From Callaeas wilsoni (taxonomy: Eukaryota > Chordata > Aves > Passeriformes > Callaeidae), in assembly GCA_013398955.1 (NCBI GenBank), contig VWPU01018719.1, positions 62,001 to 126,000 on the forward strand: DNA of 64,000 nucleotides, in the 5' to 3' direction. Below are positions 1-38,983 of this stretch, piece by piece. The notes beneath the pieces are model-generated. The model worked only from the letters and a program-made list of their open reading frames with translations, had not been told where the DNA came from and did not search any database. Positions within the stretch are counted from its first letter, which is position 1, and every line of letters starts with the position of its first letter. Both the position numbers and the translations under genes were made by a program.

Positions 1-197
1 AGATCGTCACAATTTTGTGTAAAGTTTGCAATGCAGTGTTCTCCTGTCCTGCAAACTGTAAGCATACACAGTAGACAAAGCACATCAATACTATACCAGG
101 CAAGAAAGAGTAAAAGTTGAAAACTAACAGGCGCTGGCTGAGGCTGGGCCAGGACGGTGTGGTTTCCAGCTGAAGCCAAAATGGTGTCTGCTCTTAC
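1..197 (-). other. PCBP3 intron, partial (after residue 196)
   Basis: This is the start of the intron downstream of the exon at 198-272, opening with gtaaga at 197-192 on the minus strand. I see no exon or repeat in it. It is cut by the window edge. Confidence 0.85.
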
Positions 198-26571
<26,374 letters not shown>

Positions 26572-26608
26572 CCTGGCCTTGTAGCTTCAATTCTTGAAAG
26601 TAGCTTCG

Positions 26609-26620
26609 TTTTTTTTTTTT
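26609..26620 (-). repeat. A12 tract in the predicted PCBP3 5'UTR
   Basis: Twelve T on the plus strand, so twelve A in the transcript, 37 nt before the start codon. It belongs to the mRNA only if the acceptor at 26645 is used; an alternative acceptor nearer the ATG would remove it. Confidence 0.75.
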
Positions 26621-26644
26621 CCTTCTTCTATTCACCTAATCAAC

Positions 26645-26680
26645 CTGGAGAGAGAGAGAAAGAAAAAAAGAAAAAGTAGC
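26645..26680 (-). promoter_or_regulatory. 3' splice site and polypyrimidine tract of the PCBP3 start-codon exon
   Basis: On the minus strand this is almost uninterrupted C/T ending in tctccag immediately before 26644. It is the strongest acceptor in the window and shows that the start-codon exon is not the first exon of the transcript. Confidence 0.85.
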
Positions 26681-27800
26681 ATTGAGTGGCTGAAGCTACT
26701 CTGAACTGAGAATATCATGTTGTACAAACCAATTAACATTCCTTCCTTTGATTTTCTGGACTACAGTTTAGTGCTGAAAAGGCTCCTTTGATTATTATCC
26801 CTCCTGATCCAACTCTTCAGCCCTTCACCAATTACAAGATAAACTCCTTTTTGAAACCTTTAAAATTTTTCTTAACTTCCTTGTATTTCAAATTGAAAGT
26901 ACAGAGCACAGCAGAGTGAAATATGTTTTCTTCTGAAGAGCACTTTGTTAACCTCTGCGGCGTGCATATGCTATATACATATATCTATACATGCAATTTT
27001 TTACAAGTGCCTGGTGCTGTTTTCATTTCTCTCCTTGTTACTACCTCTTTCTCTTTTTGCTCTTGCAGAAGAGATATTTTTGTTTTCTCTCCAGCTAGAG
27101 AGAAATTAATTCTGAGCCTAAACACTGATCCCTGCCAGCAACAGCGGATGACACATTATCAAAGACATCTGAATAACTAAGAGCCACTTGCTGTTGTAAA
27201 TCTGGGCACTGTCTGACTTTGTTTTTGTCTATGAGGCCCAGAGGTGGCTCAGTCCCTCAAAGGCCAAAGCTAAGCTTCAGCCCTAAGTGGAAGGAAGATT
27301 TTTCTTAATTCCTAATGACAAATTGCAGATTTTCAGTGATTTACAAAGCCATAAATATCCTAAAATGCTAATGAAAGCTGCAAGGGCTGGCTTTGAAGGG
27401 ATAAACAAGATGCATTATGAGTTTATTAATGCAAGGACATTTATCAGCACAAACAAAAATGTGGGCAGGAAGGAATATTACCAAGGGCAGGCAAATTCTG
27501 TAGTAGAAAAGGCTTAGCGACTCCTTATTTAGTTTTGTCCTTTTCAGGCTTATCTTATAGAGTATAAAACCCTTAAACAGACATTATGCGTCTCAGTAAC
27601 CATCCCTTTTTGTTACCCATCCTCTGCAACAACCCTATTAGCTTTGCATCTTCAGGCTTCCCAAAAATTTGCCTTGCACTGTATATGAAAAGGGCACTGG
27701 CTAATGAGCACTCCTAGGGACACCCATTTTGTGTTTTGGAGTGTACAACAGTGTTCCACAGCTGTGGCAGGCTGCTTACCCCTTGCCAAGACTGCTCAGG
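26681..27800. other. Non-coding, probable 5' intron of PCBP3
   Basis: Directly upstream of the start-codon exon. AT-rich, with a TA-rich patch near 26975-27000 and a block at about 27280-27510 that is rich in ATTA/TAAT-type words and looks like candidate regulatory DNA. No exon recognised. Confidence 0.6.
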
Positions 27801-28185
27801 CATAAGACTAAAAAATTGGAAGGGCCTATGGGATCACTCTCCTAAAAACGCTGGAGGAAGTATCATGAGGCTGCTTCACCACTTGATTAAGCTCTATCCT
27901 AAGAGCCACTAAGCACTTTGCTAGACCAAAGTAAAGCCCACCTTGGCTGAACATGTTATATGTGAGAGAAGTCAATGGCAATTCTTAAAGAAAGAGCACA
28001 AGAAACATGTGGAGTGATTCCTGATGGACTTGCTGAGCTGCCAGCAATCAGCAGTTCATGGCACCCTGGGAGACTGCCTCCACAGTTGCATTTTCCATAG
28101 CCATTGGTGGACAACTCCATGAATTTGTCTAGTGCCTTCTTTAATCCATACATGTGGTCTCCAAAAGTAGTGGTCTCACACATTT
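27801..28185 (-). mobile_element. Old CR1/L3-like LINE 3' fragment
   Basis: Read on the minus strand, the segment contains gagaccactacttttggag, cactagacaaattcatggag, ccaccaatggctatgg and later gtgatcccataggccctt followed by ccaattttttagtcttatg. The first three resemble the well-known tail of L3-type elements (gactagacaaattcatggag, caatggctat) and the last resembles a CR1 terminus (cataaggcccttccaa). It could be one divergent CR1-superfamily copy or two adjacent fragments. It is in the same orientation as PCBP3. The assignment is from remembered consensus sequences and is strongly decayed. Confidence 0.5.
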
Positions 28186-31100
28186 AATATTCGTGTGGAA
28201 AAACGTGCTCCACTCTATCTGGCTTAAATTTGCTCACTGAAATTTCCCCTTGTTAAACATTTTTCCTTGAGTGTGTTATCTGAAGACCATCACACCAAGT
28301 CACTCTTCTGAAGCTGAAACTTCTCATTTCAGCCAGGGCCTGCGAGTGGCCAAGCCACTGCTGGTGTTTTTGCCTCTGGGAAATACACTGGAAGATGCAG
28401 AGTTTTCTCTCAAGCCTCTGCAGGAATACTAGGGCCACAGAGAGTTCCTGTGCCTTCAGTGACTGCAAGAATAAGTGGAAGACACGTGTAAGGAGAGATG
28501 AAAAGAAAGAGTGAGAAAGAGCAACTTAAACTCCTCTTTCCACCTTCCTGATTTCCCCTAACCCAGCATGGACTCAAGGTATTTAAGACCATGTGCTCCA
28601 CCACCCAGACCACAGCCGCTGATATAAATACATTTATTTCACATTTCTAGGCTTATCCTTTACATTACATACTCCCTTATCCCAATGGAAAAAGGGAGAC
28701 AAGAAACCAGGTGTTTGGTTGAGAAGGCAGAAAACAGAAGCAGCCTGGCCATGCCTCTGCTGCACCATGAGTGCAAGAAGGTGAGAGGAAAATGTTCCAA
28801 GGCAGATCCTGGGGAATGGCAGAGAAAGCTATCAGCTGTACTCTGCCTGTTTAAGATTAGATGAGGACTCAGGAGAAAATCTGCAACTGGATGACCATGA
28901 CAGTCTCTTCTGACAAGTTCAGAGCATGGAGCACAGGAGATGACTGTGGTTGTTCCAGGACTGAGAAAGGGAATGGTCTCATGTTGCTCACCTGCTCCTT
29001 GCTGAGGGAGATGTCCTGGCTCTGACAGCCCAGAATTTTTTGCTCTGTCAAAGATAACCCAACCAAATCCAAAATGCCAAACAGGAGCACTTTGGTACAT
29101 AAACAGTAGCCTAGACCTCGGCATTCTGGACTGTACAGGAGCAACACTGGCCGTTTGAGACCTGTAGAAACCGATGGCAGCTTTAGGGCATGCTTGGAAG
29201 ATTTCAAGAATAGCTGTGTTTCAAGTAGAAGCAAGGCATGTAAGACCTCTGTGGATCAAAATTCAGTGATGTAGGTACAGTTGTGTTTCTATTGAGATGT
29301 ATTCCCAAGCGGGAAAAATAATCCCAGGCTAGAAACAGGTTTACAGTTGCCATGGCCTTTTACTACTGGGATGCTACAGCATTGCTTTGGAAAAAACATG
29401 GAGGAAAATCTTTACCCCAACAACAAACTAATCTCCACCCAAGCCTGACCTTTTCCAGATAAAACCTGAAAAAAATCAGTAATAAAGGCTAACACCTTCT
29501 GGGTTCTTTTTAAAAACCTAGAGGTTAGAAATGAAATTCCACCACAAATATTGTTAAAAACAACACTGCTATCTGATTTTATGAAGGACTTTTTCACTGT
29601 CCCTCCTCTCAACAAGCTTAAACTCTGGCACCTGGCACTGAGAATCAGAACAGATGTCTGGGGGAGGGCTGAGAGTGTGTGTGCCTGCAAGGAGTTAGGC
29701 AGCTGTGTGAGATACAAAAGGAAGTAATTCAAAAAGGCAGTCTCACATGCTAAAAAAGAATATTTAAAACCTACACATACACCATGAAGAGAGAAGACTT
29801 TTTACTATGCCAGGTCATTCACATCTGCCTCAGATGTCCTGAGAGTGCAAGTATTCTGGGTAAAACATTTACAGCTTTACAGAGTAAACCTACAGCACTT
29901 TTAATGACCTGGGTATTTTGCTTTTAAAGACAGATTAAAATAAAATGTATTGTTGTGCTTCATTACTTTTAACTAATTAAAGCAAATTTTTCCACAGACA
30001 ACGTGTCAAATATGCTGATCTCTATCTCTGTGTGCGTGCAGATGTCAGATCATGGCACAAGGAAGAGAACGGTTCCCTCCACAGAGCCTTCTACCAACCA
30101 GCAAGCCATTCACGTATTTATAAACCTACTGCTGTCATATACAAGCGTATCGTGAATATTTAATCGGTAAAATAATTGCCCTCTCCTTTGCAAAGTCAGC
30201 ATTTTGAACAATTTACTATGTTCCTGCCCTGTGTGTGCCTCTCTGCAAGTCAACAGGAGGCTGAAGACAGAAGGCTTTCCTTTCTCAAGCTCTGTGTGGT
30301 GAGGTCCCATGGCTACCCTGGGGGCTGGGAGAGTTGAGTCTCAGGCCGAAAAATAAATCAGTGTTTCACATTTTTCCTGATGCCAGAGGAAAGTCAGGGG
30401 ACTCCATAGGTGAGCAGAAAGTACTGTGCAGAGAGGCAAAGTCACTGGCATGGCTAAATGTTAAGAGTGAGGATATATGCTTTTAGCCTGCCTTCGGCAG
30501 AGAGCTGGCAGGAACAGGAGGACAGCTGGACAACATTCTCTTCCTGACCTTGGGACTCTGGACCAGCATGCACAAAATCCAAGATTTGGGGCTCCGCAGC
30601 TCCAGGTAACAAGCTAAAAAATATCGTGCCCACAGAACAAAGGAAAGTAGCTCACATCAGATAGTTCCCAGCAAACTGCATATCTTTGCTTCTTTTGGGG
30701 CTTTTCCATTGTCCTGTGGACATTTCCACTGCTATTTATCATGCAAAAGGTGAATATTTTTCTACAGGTAGAAAAAGACATCCAAATGCATTTTAAAAAC
30801 CACAACCTTTTTAAAACTTCAACAAAATGGATGTAGAGTCTTATGCAAATGCCTTTTATCTGCAAGTATGTATTTCTATACATTTTTAATATTAGCTATC
30901 CCAAGCTGGCATAAACCCACATGCCCTATATGCTCAATATTTATTACATACAATTTTCTAACAAGGATTTTCTGTAATTGTGGGTAGATTAAGCGAATAA
31001 GACAACAAGCAGCTAAGCCACATATTCATCAGACTACTACAAAACCCCAACAGAGTTCCTCAGGGATTTCAGCGAATTAATAAAAGCTACAAGATGAACT

Positions 31101-31510
31101 ATACAGCTGAAGGGCAGTGTCACAACCCCCACACATGCACACACAGGGAGGTTAGGAATCCTCGTGGCTGAGGGGATAGTGTGAGATGGCTGCCTGAAGC
31201 CTGAGACATGGAAAGTCAGCCTCATGACCTCCTTTCTTCCTACCCCTCAAGCTTACTAATTCGCCCCACGAAAATAAGCAGACCATTGCAGAGGATATGG
31301 CTGCACAGTGCTTTAAAAAAGAGATGCATGTTAATGCAACCACTTCAGGCATGCAGGGTAAGAAAGCAGCAGGAAGGGATGCCAAAGATGAATAAAACCA
31401 ACATAGTACCAAGGTAGACATCAGGCAATCGATCTCTGAGTTTATAGCCCAAATAAATTATTTGACATCTGTGAATCTGCCAAGACAGCTACTCATCTCG
31501 AAGATCCAGA

Positions 31511-31660
31511 GGGATGCAAGGGAGGAGGGAGAAAAAGAGAGAGTGTGCACAGGGTGAGATGGGGTGGAGCTGCACAGTCACAGAGGTGTGCTGGAAAGCT
31601 AAGAGATGCAGAGAGAAGAGAAGGAGAAAGGCAGGGAGAAAGAGAGAAGTGAAGCTTCAG
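31511..31660. repeat. Purine-rich tract (pyrimidine-rich on the PCBP3 strand)
   Basis: The plus strand is dominated by G and A with repeated gagaaa, gagaga and aggga words. On the minus strand, the PCBP3 sense strand, it would be a C/U-rich stretch. There is no coding signal. Confidence 0.7.
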
Positions 31661-32910
31661 ATAGCTGATACAGGGAACAATGTGAGAAAAATCAATGTGG
31701 AAGCAAGAACCACCTGGAAATATTAAAAGAGGAAGCCTGCTCTGCTATGTGAAATCTTGATTTTACGGTTGTTAAATCTGAGCTGCTGGGAATGAGGAAA
31801 CTGGCTAGAGCACCCAGCACAGCATTCTCTGTGCTTGCACCTCAAAACTTCTCGAACCTAATTATGATGCTTCATCACCACCAACTGAAAAACATAATCA
31901 TGAAGAAAGCAAGGAAGAATCTACTGATTAAATTCAAAAGAACAAATTCCAGCTGTTCCACTGGAAGAAAAAAAAAAGATAGAAGAATGGGGAAATGATA
32001 GTGACTGACATTCAGGAGAAGCCACTTCTAATTTACATGAGGACAGTTAAACTCAGTCATATAGTTTCCATGTATCTGTAGGTTTAGAAGAAGATAACCT
32101 CTATAAGGGAAACATAAGAACATCCAATCTCTCACAGTAAATATGTCATTTTCATAATATATGGAAACATGCCGAAGGAGGGGTAGCTAGGCAGATACCA
32201 AGCCATAGGCATGGGGGCACGACGGGGTGAAAAAGAAGACTAAGACATGAGCAGAGTAATGCGAAGAAGAACAAAGAGATTATGAAGAACTGGAAATTGG
32301 ACAGCGACACATTATTGTTATGAGGAAATAGTTCAGAGTTTCATCTATTTAGCAAGAACTCCAAAAAACATTACTACCAAAAAAAAAACCCAAAAGACAA
32401 GATAGCAAGAGTGAATAAAAACGAACAGAGAAAACTGAAACACAGGAAGTAATGAAAAGGCTGTAGCTAAGTTCTCTTGATCAGAAGACTCCAGGTGGAG
32501 GAAAACCTCCCAGGAATTGGAAGAAACACACGATGAGAAGAAACAAACTGTGCTTTCAGCAGACCACAGTTCTTTGGAGGCAGATTTAGGCTACTTACAC
32601 GATTTTAGTCTTTCATTTAAATTGGAGGCAATACAGGAAGGGATAAGGAACATAAAATTACCACAGGACAAGAACTGATGACATTATCAGTAGCATCGAC
32701 ATACTTGGCCATACAGTAAGGCTTAAAATTAAAAATAAGTTGTCTGCCACAGAAAGGCTCATGCTGTCAAACGAGGAAATGACTACTTTGCTTCCAAGCT
32801 CTTTGATAAGCTAGGCAGCTATAATCTCTGGCTTTTCACTTGAAAGTAACATCTCTGCATGTCAAAGGACTAAATAGTGTAATTACCCAAAAAACCACTG
32901 GCATAAGTTA

Positions 32911-32982
32911 CCCCCTCCCCCCCAAAAAAAAACCAAAGAAAAAAACCAACCAAAACAAACCAACAAAACCAACAACCACAAC
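32911..32982. repeat. A/C-rich low-complexity tract
   Basis: A C-run and A-run followed by repeated ccaac/aaacc words with almost no G or T on the plus strand. Confidence 0.8.
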
Positions 32983-34323
32983 TCTAGGTGAAATCCAGAG
33001 CAAAATCAGCTCAGCTGCAGTTGTATTCATTTGTTTCAAGGAACCTTTTTTTCAGAAATTATTAAAAGGGATAATGATCTGACAATATTTACAGTCTCAG
33101 CTGAAGCAAAAGAAGACAACTGGATATTTGCTAAACATACACTTCTTCAGTTGCTGTGTCAACTGAAGGATAAAGACATCCACTGTTACTAAACTATATT
33201 GTTGTGAGGTTGCTAAGAACAAAAAGCTCAAAGGAAGCCCACAATAACATAACAGTAATAATAATGACAACTCTTCAAAGGATTGCTCTACCAATAATAA
33301 CTATGTGCTAAAGGAGAAATCAGGCTTTGGAGCACTCCAGTTTTACATAGAAGCCTCACCAGGAGAATCTGATTAATGAACAATTGCTAAAGAAGCAGGT
33401 GCAGTATCAACCTTTCTACTTTATCACTTCCATCTCCCAAATTACTAGAGAGGACTCTACACAAAGGAATAAGATTATACATTTTATTCACATCCTTATA
33501 ATTTATATCCCCAAAATAGATTTAATGCTAATCTCTAATTCCTTCATGAAGAGAACAAGATCTGCAGATCCTGGCTCCCTTAAATTGTTGTCTCATGGCC
33601 CATTTTAAGTAGGGGGATAGTTGGTGTGAATCCAAAAATCCAGAAATGAGAAAATTAATTCTTTGTGTTACCAGAACAAAGCTTGCATGTGTCAGTTGGC
33701 ACAATGGGTTTTTGCTAAAAAGGTAAAATAAGATAAAAGAACAGCTCAAGAATGAAATTTAAAGAAACACTAGAGAGAAGGATTCAGGAAATTCACAAAT
33801 TACATGCTCAGGGAGATATAAATAACAACTAATAAAAGTAAGCTGAATATGGGCCACTCAGAGAGCAGTAATTGAGTACACAAACAGATATACAAAATAC
33901 ATGTTTGTGGAGGGTTTTTTAACTGGCAAAATATTAGCTCAGAAGTCAAAGGGGATTAAAGAGCAACACATTATTCCACCAGTTAACAGCTACTAACAAA
34001 AGGCAGTTACATAGCTTAGCAAGCCCTGTGCTCCTTTTACTAATTAATGTAAGAATCTCTTTATCTGTCATATGCTAAGCTCTGTAGTTACTACAGATAG
34101 CTGGAAATAGTAGTTTTGCCAAAGATGTGAAACTGATAAGGAAAGAACAGGATGAAAAAAGAAAAGAACAACTTTTATAGGCAATTGCAAGTATAAAAAC
34201 TGTCAAGACTCCAGGAATGCTGCCTTTTGAATGTAATTTTATGAAGTATGTGAAGCGACACTAGTTTTTCCTCGATAAGTTTAATGGTGTTTTGCCAGAG
34301 GAAGAACCTATCCTATCTATAGA

Positions 34324-34366
34324 AGCTGCCTTGTGTTCTCCCTGCAGCTGCCTTTGTGTTCTCCCT
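34324..34366. repeat. 21/22-bp tandem duplication
   Basis: The unit agctgcct(t)tgtgttctccct occurs at 34324-34345 and 34346-34366, differing by one inserted T and by the trailing gc of the first copy. Confidence 0.85.
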
Positions 34367-37300
34367 AAAACAAGAAATGCCCTCACCCTATACAACTGAC
34401 ATCTCATTTGCTGAAGATCACTGGATGTCAAATAATCTTTGAAGAGAACAGCAAAAGATTAGAGACTTATTTTTTCAATTTTCAACTGATGAATGTTTAG
34501 CTACTGAACTTGATGTATATGAGTCCTGCTCTTGAAATGGACCGCTTTTCCTCACACTAGTCAGTAAGTATATGCTTCAGGCAATTACACTGGTTGTTCC
34601 CTTTTTGATTTATTAAAGGAAGTAAACAGCAACATATTTATTGACTCTTCTACTAATAATGTTTTTTTTATAAAGCCTTTTGAATAAACAATACGATGTC
34701 ATGAATTTATTACAGGAGAAAAAATCACAGAAGCACAATAAAGCCTATTGTCTTGTTCACAAATTTTCTACTGTCAACATCTAATGACAAATTACTTAAC
34801 ATAAATTAATGTCAAAATAATATTCCATGTGTGAATGGACAGCTACACACTGCCAAAATATTGAAAGCTATCCCGTTAAAAAGCATCACATGCCAAACAG
34901 GTAATAAATGCTATCAAATGTCTGGAAATGAACTATCAGGAAATCTAGAAAAGCTACATAATGGCATTCAGCAAATGCCAAACAGGTCTGGGATCTGAGG
35001 GAAGCAAGTGATTTCCAGGCTATGGAAAACAGTGATTCTTTTGCCAAAGGTATCTTCCATCTTTCTAATTTTTCCCCCTTCTTTCTGCAATTATTCTGGA
35101 AAGAATTACCCTGGCAGAAATGCATAGAGCATCTTTACAATTCCCATGAACTAAAAGGCAAGCAGTGGAGTGAGCATGCCAATACTTTGTACAAACCTAG
35201 TAGCCAACTAGCACTTCTGCATATGTGCAAAAGCCAGGCAGATAAAAGCTCTTGTAGATAGAAGCTGACGTGTTGGACTAATGCAACATAAATGCTTCCA
35301 CAAGACAGTTGTGGCGGCCCACTATAAATTACTCTGTACAAATATTCTCCAAGAGGATTCGAGGATGAGAAGGAGGACAGAGCAGAAGGTGCTTTCTTTC
35401 CTTTCCTAATGGCAGCAATGAAATGAACTGTAAGCTTCATCACAAAGCTGACACTTTGCAACATCAGGAAAGACAATTTATGCATATGGTAGACCAGTTA
35501 CTTACCAAAGAATCTAAAGCTCTAATCACAGCTTTAAGCATAAAATCAGCTTTAACTGCCACTTTATCCTGTAGATCCAAACTCTTAAGTAAAGCACCAC
35601 ATTTCTCAGACCTCTGGGATTTTTTTATGTTGCTTGTTTCAACTGGAAATTTTGCCTTACTTGCTTATGTTTGACTAAAAAATAGACACTCCAACTACCT
35701 TAATCATTCCATATGGTGTGAGATAATAAATCTAACAAAGAAATGTACATATAGGTCACAGAGAAGGTGTGAAAAAATTGAACAGACTGCCATCACAAGT
35801 AGCATAGTGGTCTGTCCAACACAGAGCTGCTTACAAGAATGGCCTGCTATATAAGCAGAGATTTTTGGTCCACATCTGTTCCTGGAAAAACCCTACATTC
35901 TGATGACCTAAACATTGTGAATGTGTCATATATTTTGTTAAATAATCTCTGCCCCCTAAAGTCAAATGCATGACTTTGACATTTCCTCAATAAATAATTT
36001 CATTCTGGAATAGTGTTTAAATTGTAAATTTACCTTAATATAAAACAAATAAAGCCACAGGTTTGCTTGTTGATTTAAAAATGAATGTACTTGCAATAAA
36101 AGTAAGACAGTCAAGCCTAAACATGTGTTCTCTTTCTCATTTTTAAAAATGTGTAAGAAAACAGAGAAATTGTTCACATGGTCTATTACTAATATATGTA
36201 AAGTAAGACTTATGTACATACATTAAAAAAAGAGATAAATTTCAACATAGTATGCATATATGCGTAGAATATGGTTAAATGTGGAGAAGCAAGTAAGGTA
36301 TATTTTTTTACATGAGAGACGTGGACAAATTTTAAAACATTATGCACCACATTGCTGGGGTGTAATCTGATAAGCAAATATTAAGAATAGAATGATTTTT
36401 AAAATGAGATTTTTATCTTCAGTAAAAGCAGTCTCAGAGACATAGAGATCTGTAATTTTTTTTGCCAGTACATACACGAGTACAGACAGCTTCTTATTGA
36501 TCAAAGGAAAAAATTCCCCAAACCAGAAAAATAGTCAAGGAACTACAGAAGCTTCTTAAATAAGAAAAATTAACCCATCAAGTATGTTCCCACTGGGCAC
36601 AGAACAAACAGATATTTAAATATATACGGAGTTTTATATTTCCATCAGTGTTGAAATGATATCCATCCTAGAATAAAGCTTTGTCCAACCTATTTGTAAA
36701 TTAAATGTTTTCTAGACCTATCTGGTTTGATAAACATGAGTCAGTCGTTTCACTCAAACCACAAACATGGTTGTTGGTCAGTGAAATGAGGCTAATAATA
36801 AAAATGATACATTTCACTTCATTAAACATAAAAATATTATATACTGATATAATTGAACCTCTGACACCAACGAGCAAAAATATCACTTTTGTTATCACCT
36901 TAATTATGCTATTTACAAGGCTGTGACTTGAAAATCCATTCAAGCTTCCCAGATGAATAAAATAAATACTTATTTAAAGAATGGGAAATTCACATAGCCT
37001 CTCAGAAAGGGAAGAGGATGACCTCCCATCCTTCTGTCACAAGGGGATGGGTACCAGCCTCTGGAGCATGAGTCACAGGCCCCCTCTTGGGACACCAAAC
37101 TTGCGCTTGCTTGAGGCAAAGATGGAATTGTCTCAGAAACTGGTTCAACAGCAGCACAGCTGTAACAGCTGCAAATATGGCTGAGCACTACAAAGACCTC
37201 CATCATTCATGGGGATAAAAGGGGAAAACAAGAACCAATGTTGCAATGTCCTGCCAGCGTGTTGGAATTGTTGCCTTCAAAAGCCACAACCTGAATATTT

Positions 37301-38171
37301 AAGTTCTCAACCACTTGATGGTTAATCAAAACATACAGCATTATACAGATTTCACTGTGAAATTAATGACTATGGAGTAGGTAAGAAAATCCAGTAAGCT
37401 CCAGAGCCTCATTTGAAAAAAGATTTAACAAAAATACCCCACCCAATCAAAAAAACCAAAACTCAGCCCACAATAAATGACTCTTTTATGAGCAGTCAAT
37501 ACTCAGAATAAAGAGCCAAATACATACCAGGATTTAAGCCACTTAAATCAATATTTTTGTCACTGATTTAAACCAGGAGAATCTTTAAAACTCAAAAGCT
37601 AGTCTAATTGATGAAGTATTCAAAACCAAAGAAAAACATCAAATAGTTTATTAGTGACTTCAAAGTGCCAGTTGTAAAGAGAGCCACTATATCTTGCTCT
37701 GGCAGTGCATTTGGCTGTAGCCATGCACATTACTTCTGTGTAACTTTTAGAAAGGAAAGAGCCTATTTTTGAATAAACAACTCACTTGCTTCACCAAGTT
37801 GCTCAGATGAAACAGTGCTTCATGAAGTGTCTTTTTGTCTAACCTTCAGTCTCTTCCCATAACACAGGCATACACACATACTTGCATATATGTGCATGAA
37901 TGTATACAAGCTTCCTCAACACTTTCAACATTTGTAAGAGATACAGGGATGTCGAAGCGTCAGACTCACACAAGTTTCACTGAGACACAGAGCACAGCTG
38001 CAAGGTTCCACTGCAGGCCACTGGGAGCCTCTTGTCCCAGTGGTAACCTCGAGTGAGCAAAGCGGGAGGAGGGGACACTGGAAGTGAACTAATACAAACA
38101 CTTTAAAAGCTCCGAGATTCAGAGAAATTCCCAACAAGAGGTGCTTTAAGCAGACACAGGACACACATTCC

Positions 38172-38186
38172 TTTTTTTTTTTTTTT
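38172..38186. repeat. T15 homopolymer followed by CCCGCAG
   Basis: On the plus strand this looks like an ideal 3' splice site (pyrimidine tract then gcag), but the plus strand downstream has no supported exon. On the minus strand it would read as an A15 tail after an unrecognised sequence. Confidence 0.8.
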
Positions 38187-38521
38187 CCCGCAGCTGCTCC
38201 AGTAGCTTTGTGGCTCATACACAATCCTGCTACCTTTAAGAGATTTTCATGGACATAACCAGATGTGTAATTTGATGCTCTACATTCTTTATGAAAACAA
38301 GACAGGACCTTTACTGATGTGAATGATTTGATGGTGCCCTTACCTTCCCACCTTTGGCTTGGGACCACAAAGTGATTCATTTGTTCATTCAAAAGAAAAA
38401 AGTAAGGATCAAGAGAAGGTTATTTATTGCTGATTTATTGCAAAAACGCCAGAGATATACTGTGGATATATACCCAGGAATGGGTTACTACTAAATAAAT
38501 AACTAACTCCCTCTACAATTT

Positions 38522-38537
38522 AAAAAAAAAAAAAAAA
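38522..38537. repeat. A16 homopolymer
   Basis: A plain run of sixteen A with no flanking target duplication noticed. Confidence 0.85.
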
Positions 38538-38950
38538 GCATTACTAAAGTTTTGGCAATGTCTACATCAATAACTAGAAGAGAGTGTTAGCATCATATTA
38601 ATGACTGTCACTTGGACGGACTGCAGACATGATAAAGAGAAGAGCTCAAATAGGAGCAGAAAGATAATAACCCAAAAAGTATCATAGTGAAAAAAAAGTG
38701 ACAATAAAGCTGCAATACAAGCAATACATTTACAATACAAAGACAACAACTTAGAAAACTAGTTCTTAGAAATGAGTCACATCTGGAAGGCCCTCATGAG
38801 ACAAAAGACCTGGGGATGACCCAGGCTACAAATTAAAGGTTGAAAACTTGTATTTTGAAGCAGGGGAAGAAGAAGCAACTATGTTCACATAACCATCTCC
38901 AGTTTTATATTTGCATCTGGACAACCCATAACCACAGCAACACAAAAAAC

Positions 38951-38983
38951 TCCAATCCAATCCAATCCACTCCAATCCAACCC
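38951..38983. repeat. (TCCAA)n simple repeat
   Basis: About six and a half imperfect units of tccaa, embedded in an A/C-rich stretch that continues to about 39020. Confidence 0.85.

Noticed and set aside
28660..29124. 154-codon minus-strand open frame
   Set aside because: A second frame on the same strand (28869-29234) overlaps it with no better credentials. No known motif.
37925..38392. 155-codon minus-strand open frame
   Set aside because: It crosses the T15/A15 tract, producing a lysine run. No domain and no codon-bias signal.
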